A stretch of 10,654 nt of DNA from Anaerolineales bacterium UBA6131 (GTDB lineage Bacteria; Chloroflexota; Anaerolineae; UBA2200). The DNA lies in the NCBI GenBank assembly GCA_002435875.1, contig DIVN01000246.1, forward strand, positions 1 to 10,654. Direction: 5' to 3'. Below are positions 6,394-10,654 of the stretch, piece by piece. The notes beneath the pieces are model-generated. The model was not told the origin of the DNA. It made no database searches and saw only the letters and a list, made by a program, of their open reading frames with translations. The position numbers were made by a program, and so were the translations under genes. Position 1 is the stretch's first letter, and every line of letters begins with the position of its first letter.

Positions 6394-6803
6394 GGGGATG
6401 ACAGGCTTCGACGGGGAGGGCTGGCTCGAGACTGCAAGCAGAGGTACCTCCACCTCGTAAAACAGGGGCAAACTTCAAGTGCCAACACAGCACGAACACC
6501 GGCGTATGCCTACGCCGTTGCTGCCTAGCAGCATAGCGTAGACAAAAGCCCGGCCACTTCGAGTGGCCACGCTCACTTCGTTCTCTCTCCGGTGGGACGG
6601 AACTGGGCGTCATCATAGCCGGAGCGCAGCCGCCGTTACGCCGATAGCGGTGGACTAAGGCCTCCGCAAGGAGGTATCGGCTGGCCCTTTGGTAACTCGG
6701 TCGGTTGAGGTGCCCGGGGGCGACAACAAAGAGCCGACTAAGCTTGTAGGATGTCTCTGGCCGAACTTTTCGGACGCGGGTTCGATTCCCGCCATCTCCA
6801 CCT
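6394..6803 (+). ncRNA. ssrA: tmRNA (transfer-messenger RNA)
   Basis: About 410 nt. The 5' end GGGGATGACAGGCTTCGACG is typical of tmRNA, and its first seven bases pair with CATCTCC (6793-6799) to form the acceptor stem, with one G-U pair. The T-arm GCGGG-TTCGATT-CCCGC is at 6776-6792. CCTCGTAAAA (6453-6462), the conserved segment before the resume codon, and the tag frame at 6481-6528 complete the identification. The remainder (6529-6770) should hold the pseudoknots. The encoded 3' end is ACCT rather than ACCA, so the final A must be added after transcription. With SmpB it rescues stalled ribosomes and marks the incomplete protein for proteolysis. Its own promoter and terminator bracket it. 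Confidence 0.96.
6481..6528 (+). other. tmRNA proteolysis tag reading frame
   Basis: Translation resuming at GCC 6481 gives ANTARTPAYAYAVAA and a TAG stop (6526-6528). The resume codon is placed by aligning CCTCGTAAAA and the roughly 18 bases after it with E. coli tmRNA, where the corresponding distance to GCA differs by 1 nt. With the charging alanine the added tag would be 16 residues. It ends in VAA, a nonpolar tail suited to ClpXP-type and tail-specific proteases. An overlapping frame starting at GCA 6469 ends in LAA but contains four cysteines and basic residues unlike known tags. Confidence 0.8.
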
Positions 6804-6807
6804 TCGT

Positions 6808-6847
6808 AGAGGGGGCTGCACTTGCCTGCGGCCCCCTCTCTTGTTTG
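6808..6847 (+). terminator. Intrinsic terminator of ssrA
   Basis: AGAGGGGGC (6808-6816) pairs perfectly with GCCCCCTCT (6831-6839). The helix extends inward by four more pairs (6817-6820 with 6827-6830, one G-T) and leaves a 6-nt loop. It is followed by CTTGTTTG. It begins 5 nt after the tmRNA 3' end and separates ssrA from the next gene. Confidence 0.88.
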
Positions 6848-6872
6848 CCGTGCTCGACGCCTGCTCTATAAT
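6845..6872 (+). promoter_or_regulatory. Promoter of the MTAP gene
   Basis: A perfect TATAAT (6867-6872) is preceded by TTGCCG (6845-6850) at 16-nt spacing. The predicted transcript start is near 6879, giving a leader of about 58 nt. The -35 lies within the tail of the ssrA terminator, so one transcript ends where the next promoter begins. Confidence 0.65.
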
Positions 6873-6922
6873 CAATCTTCACATTGTCTGTGCCAGCAAG
6901 CATGAACCATTCATTACATTGG

Positions 6923-6928
6923 AAGGAG
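6923..6928 (+). promoter_or_regulatory. Ribosome binding site deciding the MTAP start
   Basis: AAGGAG ends 8 nt before ATG 6937, ideal spacing. It settles the start, since the frame is open much further upstream through the terminator and the tmRNA 3' end. Confidence 0.8.
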
Positions 6929-6936
6929 TTGTGGTT

Positions 6937-7806
6937 ATGGAATCAGCTGTTCTGGGTGTGATAGGTGGTTCGGGTGTTTATGACGTCGAAAGCCTTACCG
7001 ACGTGCAAGAAGTCAAGGTCAAGACCCCCTTTGGTGCGCCAAGCGACGTCATCGTCGTCGGCAATCTGGCTGGCCTGCGCACGGCCTTCCTTCCTCGCCA
7101 TGGTCGCGGTCATCGGATTATGCCAAGCGAGCTTAACTCCCGCGCCAACATCTACGCCCTCAAGTCACTGGGGGTGCAGTACATCGTCTCTATCAGCGCC
7201 TGCGGGAGCATGCGTGAGGACTATGCCCCGCGTCACATTGTCATTCCAGACCAGGTGTTCGACCAGACCAAGGGGCGACGCAGCACGTTCTTTGGCGATG
7301 GACTGGTGGTGCATGTAAGCTTTGACCAGCCCTTCTGCCCGCAGCTCAGCAGACTGGTTTTCCAGGCCGTGCAAAAGACGGGTGCAACGGTCCATCAAGG
7401 AGGTACCTTCATCGTGATCGAGGGGCCGCAATTCTCGACCAAGGCCGAATCGCGCATCTACAGGCAATGGGGTGTGGATATTATCGGCATGACTGCCCTG
7501 CCCGAGGCCAAGCTGGCTCGCGAAGCAGAGATCTGCTATGCGGTCATGGGCCACGTCACGGACTATGATGTCTGGCACGAGACGGAGGAGCCGGTAACGC
7601 TGGAGATGCTGCTTGACAACCTCAAAGCGAATGCAGATGTGACGAAGCAGGCCCTGGGCCACCTCGCCCCTATGCTGGCCAAGGCCCCACCGCGCGACTG
7701 TAAATGTGCTTCAGCGTTGGCCACGGCCATGATCACTCAGCCTGACCTGGTGCCACAGCGCGTCCGCGAAGACCTGGGGCTCCTGCTCGACAAGTATCAA
7801 AAATAG
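6937..7806 (+). CDS. mtnP: S-methyl-5'-thioadenosine phosphorylase
   Basis: A 289-residue cytoplasmic enzyme that splits methylthioadenosine with phosphate into adenine and 5-methylthioribose-1-phosphate, the entry to methionine salvage. The phosphate-binding GVIGGSGVY (8-15) and RHGRGHRI (54-61) are present. So are the core SELNSRANIYALKSLGV (64-80), IEGPQFSTKAES (161-172), the substrate-binding IGMTALPEAKLAREAEIC (183-200), and TDYDVWHE (208-215), whose aspartates favour an adenine rather than hypoxanthine base. Cys255 and Cys257 form a CxC motif near the C-terminus (DCKCASAL), known as a stabilising disulfide in archaeal thermostable MTAP. The start at 6937 rests on the ribosome site and family length. 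The gene has its own promoter and converges on uvrA. Confidence 0.94.
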   Translation: MESAVLGVIGGSGVYDVESLTDVQEVKVKTPFGAPSDVIVVGNLAGLRTAFLPRHGRGHRIMPSELNSRANIYALKSLGVQYIVSISACGSMREDYAPRHIVIPDQVFDQTKGRRSTFFGDGLVVHVSFDQPFCPQLSRLVFQAVQKTGATVHQGGTFIVIEGPQFSTKAESRIYRQWGVDIIGMTALPEAKLAREAEICYAVMGHVTDYDVWHETEEPVTLEMLLDNLKANADVTKQALGHLAPMLAKAPPRDCKCASALATAMITQPDLVPQRVREDLGLLLDKYQK

Positions 7807-7808
7807 GC

Positions 7809-7894
7809 TACATCAGGCTTCGTGTAGTCTCTTCGCTTGTCTATAAGAACACTAGTTCTAATACTTATAGAGATGCGCCACGACTACACGAAGC

Positions 7895-7902
<8 letters not shown>
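7809..7902. repeat. Nested palindrome between convergent genes
   Basis: AGGCTTCGTGTAGTC (7815-7829) and GACTACACGAAGCCT (7882-7896) are perfect 15-bp inverted arms. After a 2-nt mismatch they are continued outward by TACA/TGTA (7809-7812, 7899-7902). Inside lie a second 8-bp pair, TCTATAAG (7840-7847) with CTTATAGA (7864-7871), and a third 5-bp pair, AGAAC (7846-7850) with GTTCT (7855-7859); the last two share 2 bases on the left arm. It occupies nearly the whole 88-nt space between mtnP and uvrA, and the right arm overlaps the uvrA stop codon. A bidirectional terminator is the simplest reading, but neither side has a T-run. A small palindromic mobile repeat is possible. Confidence 0.75.

Positions 7903-10654
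<2,752 letters not shown>

Noticed and set aside
6469..6537. Alternative tmRNA tag frame from GCA 6469, ending in LAA
   Set aside because: It gives a long tag with four cysteines and several arginines, and the distance from the conserved CCTCGTAAAA is too short compared with E. coli tmRNA.
6751..6936. In-frame extension of MTAP upstream to 6751
   Set aside because: The frame is open by chance through the tmRNA 3' end and the ssrA terminator. The MTAP promoter lies downstream of that start, and the ideal ribosome site supports ATG 6937.

Overview
The window is G+C-rich, ordinary bacterial chromosome with seven protein genes, one tmRNA gene and several readable control sites. I think it comes from a Chloroflexota (Anaerolineae-like) or similarly deep-branching bacterium. 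The tmRNA tag (ANTARTPAYAYAVAA) resembles tags I recall from Chloroflexus-type tmRNAs, and the MTAP carries the C-terminal CxC motif seen in thermostable relatives. This placement is tentative, because no 16S or other decisive marker is present.

Region 1 (1-4471, + strand) opens inside the last third of an FMN riboswitch, followed directly by a strong hairpin terminator (63-94). Twenty-two bases later a mannose-family phosphotransferase (PTS) operon begins: EIIA (117-536), EIIB (545-1057), a fused EIIC-EIID membrane protein (1103-2713) and enzyme I (2738-4471). The gaps are short (8, 45 and 24 nt), so the genes are probably cotranscribed. There is no promoter between the terminator and the first gene, so the PTS transcript must pass through the riboswitch. 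FMN control of a PTS is not a standard arrangement and is the most interesting point of the window. One testable idea is that the PTS imports riboflavin, or a related polyol, and phosphorylates it during transport. No HPr gene is present.

Region 2 (4472-6847, + strand) starts with an intergenic stretch of about 215 nt that holds a small inverted repeat and a good promoter. It is followed by ctpA (a tail-specific S41 protease), smpB (overlapping ctpA by 4 nt) and ssrA (tmRNA, 6394-6803), which ends in a strong intrinsic terminator. This is a compact protein quality-control block: SmpB and tmRNA tag stalled proteins, and CtpA belongs to a family that recognises C-terminal tails.

Region 3 (6848-10654) holds an S-methyl-5'-thioadenosine phosphorylase gene (6937-7806, +) with its own promoter. 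It converges on uvrA (minus strand, 7895 to beyond the window edge), whose N-terminal end is cut off. The 88-nt gap between these genes is filled by a nested palindrome with perfect 15-bp arms, one of which overlaps the uvrA stop codon.
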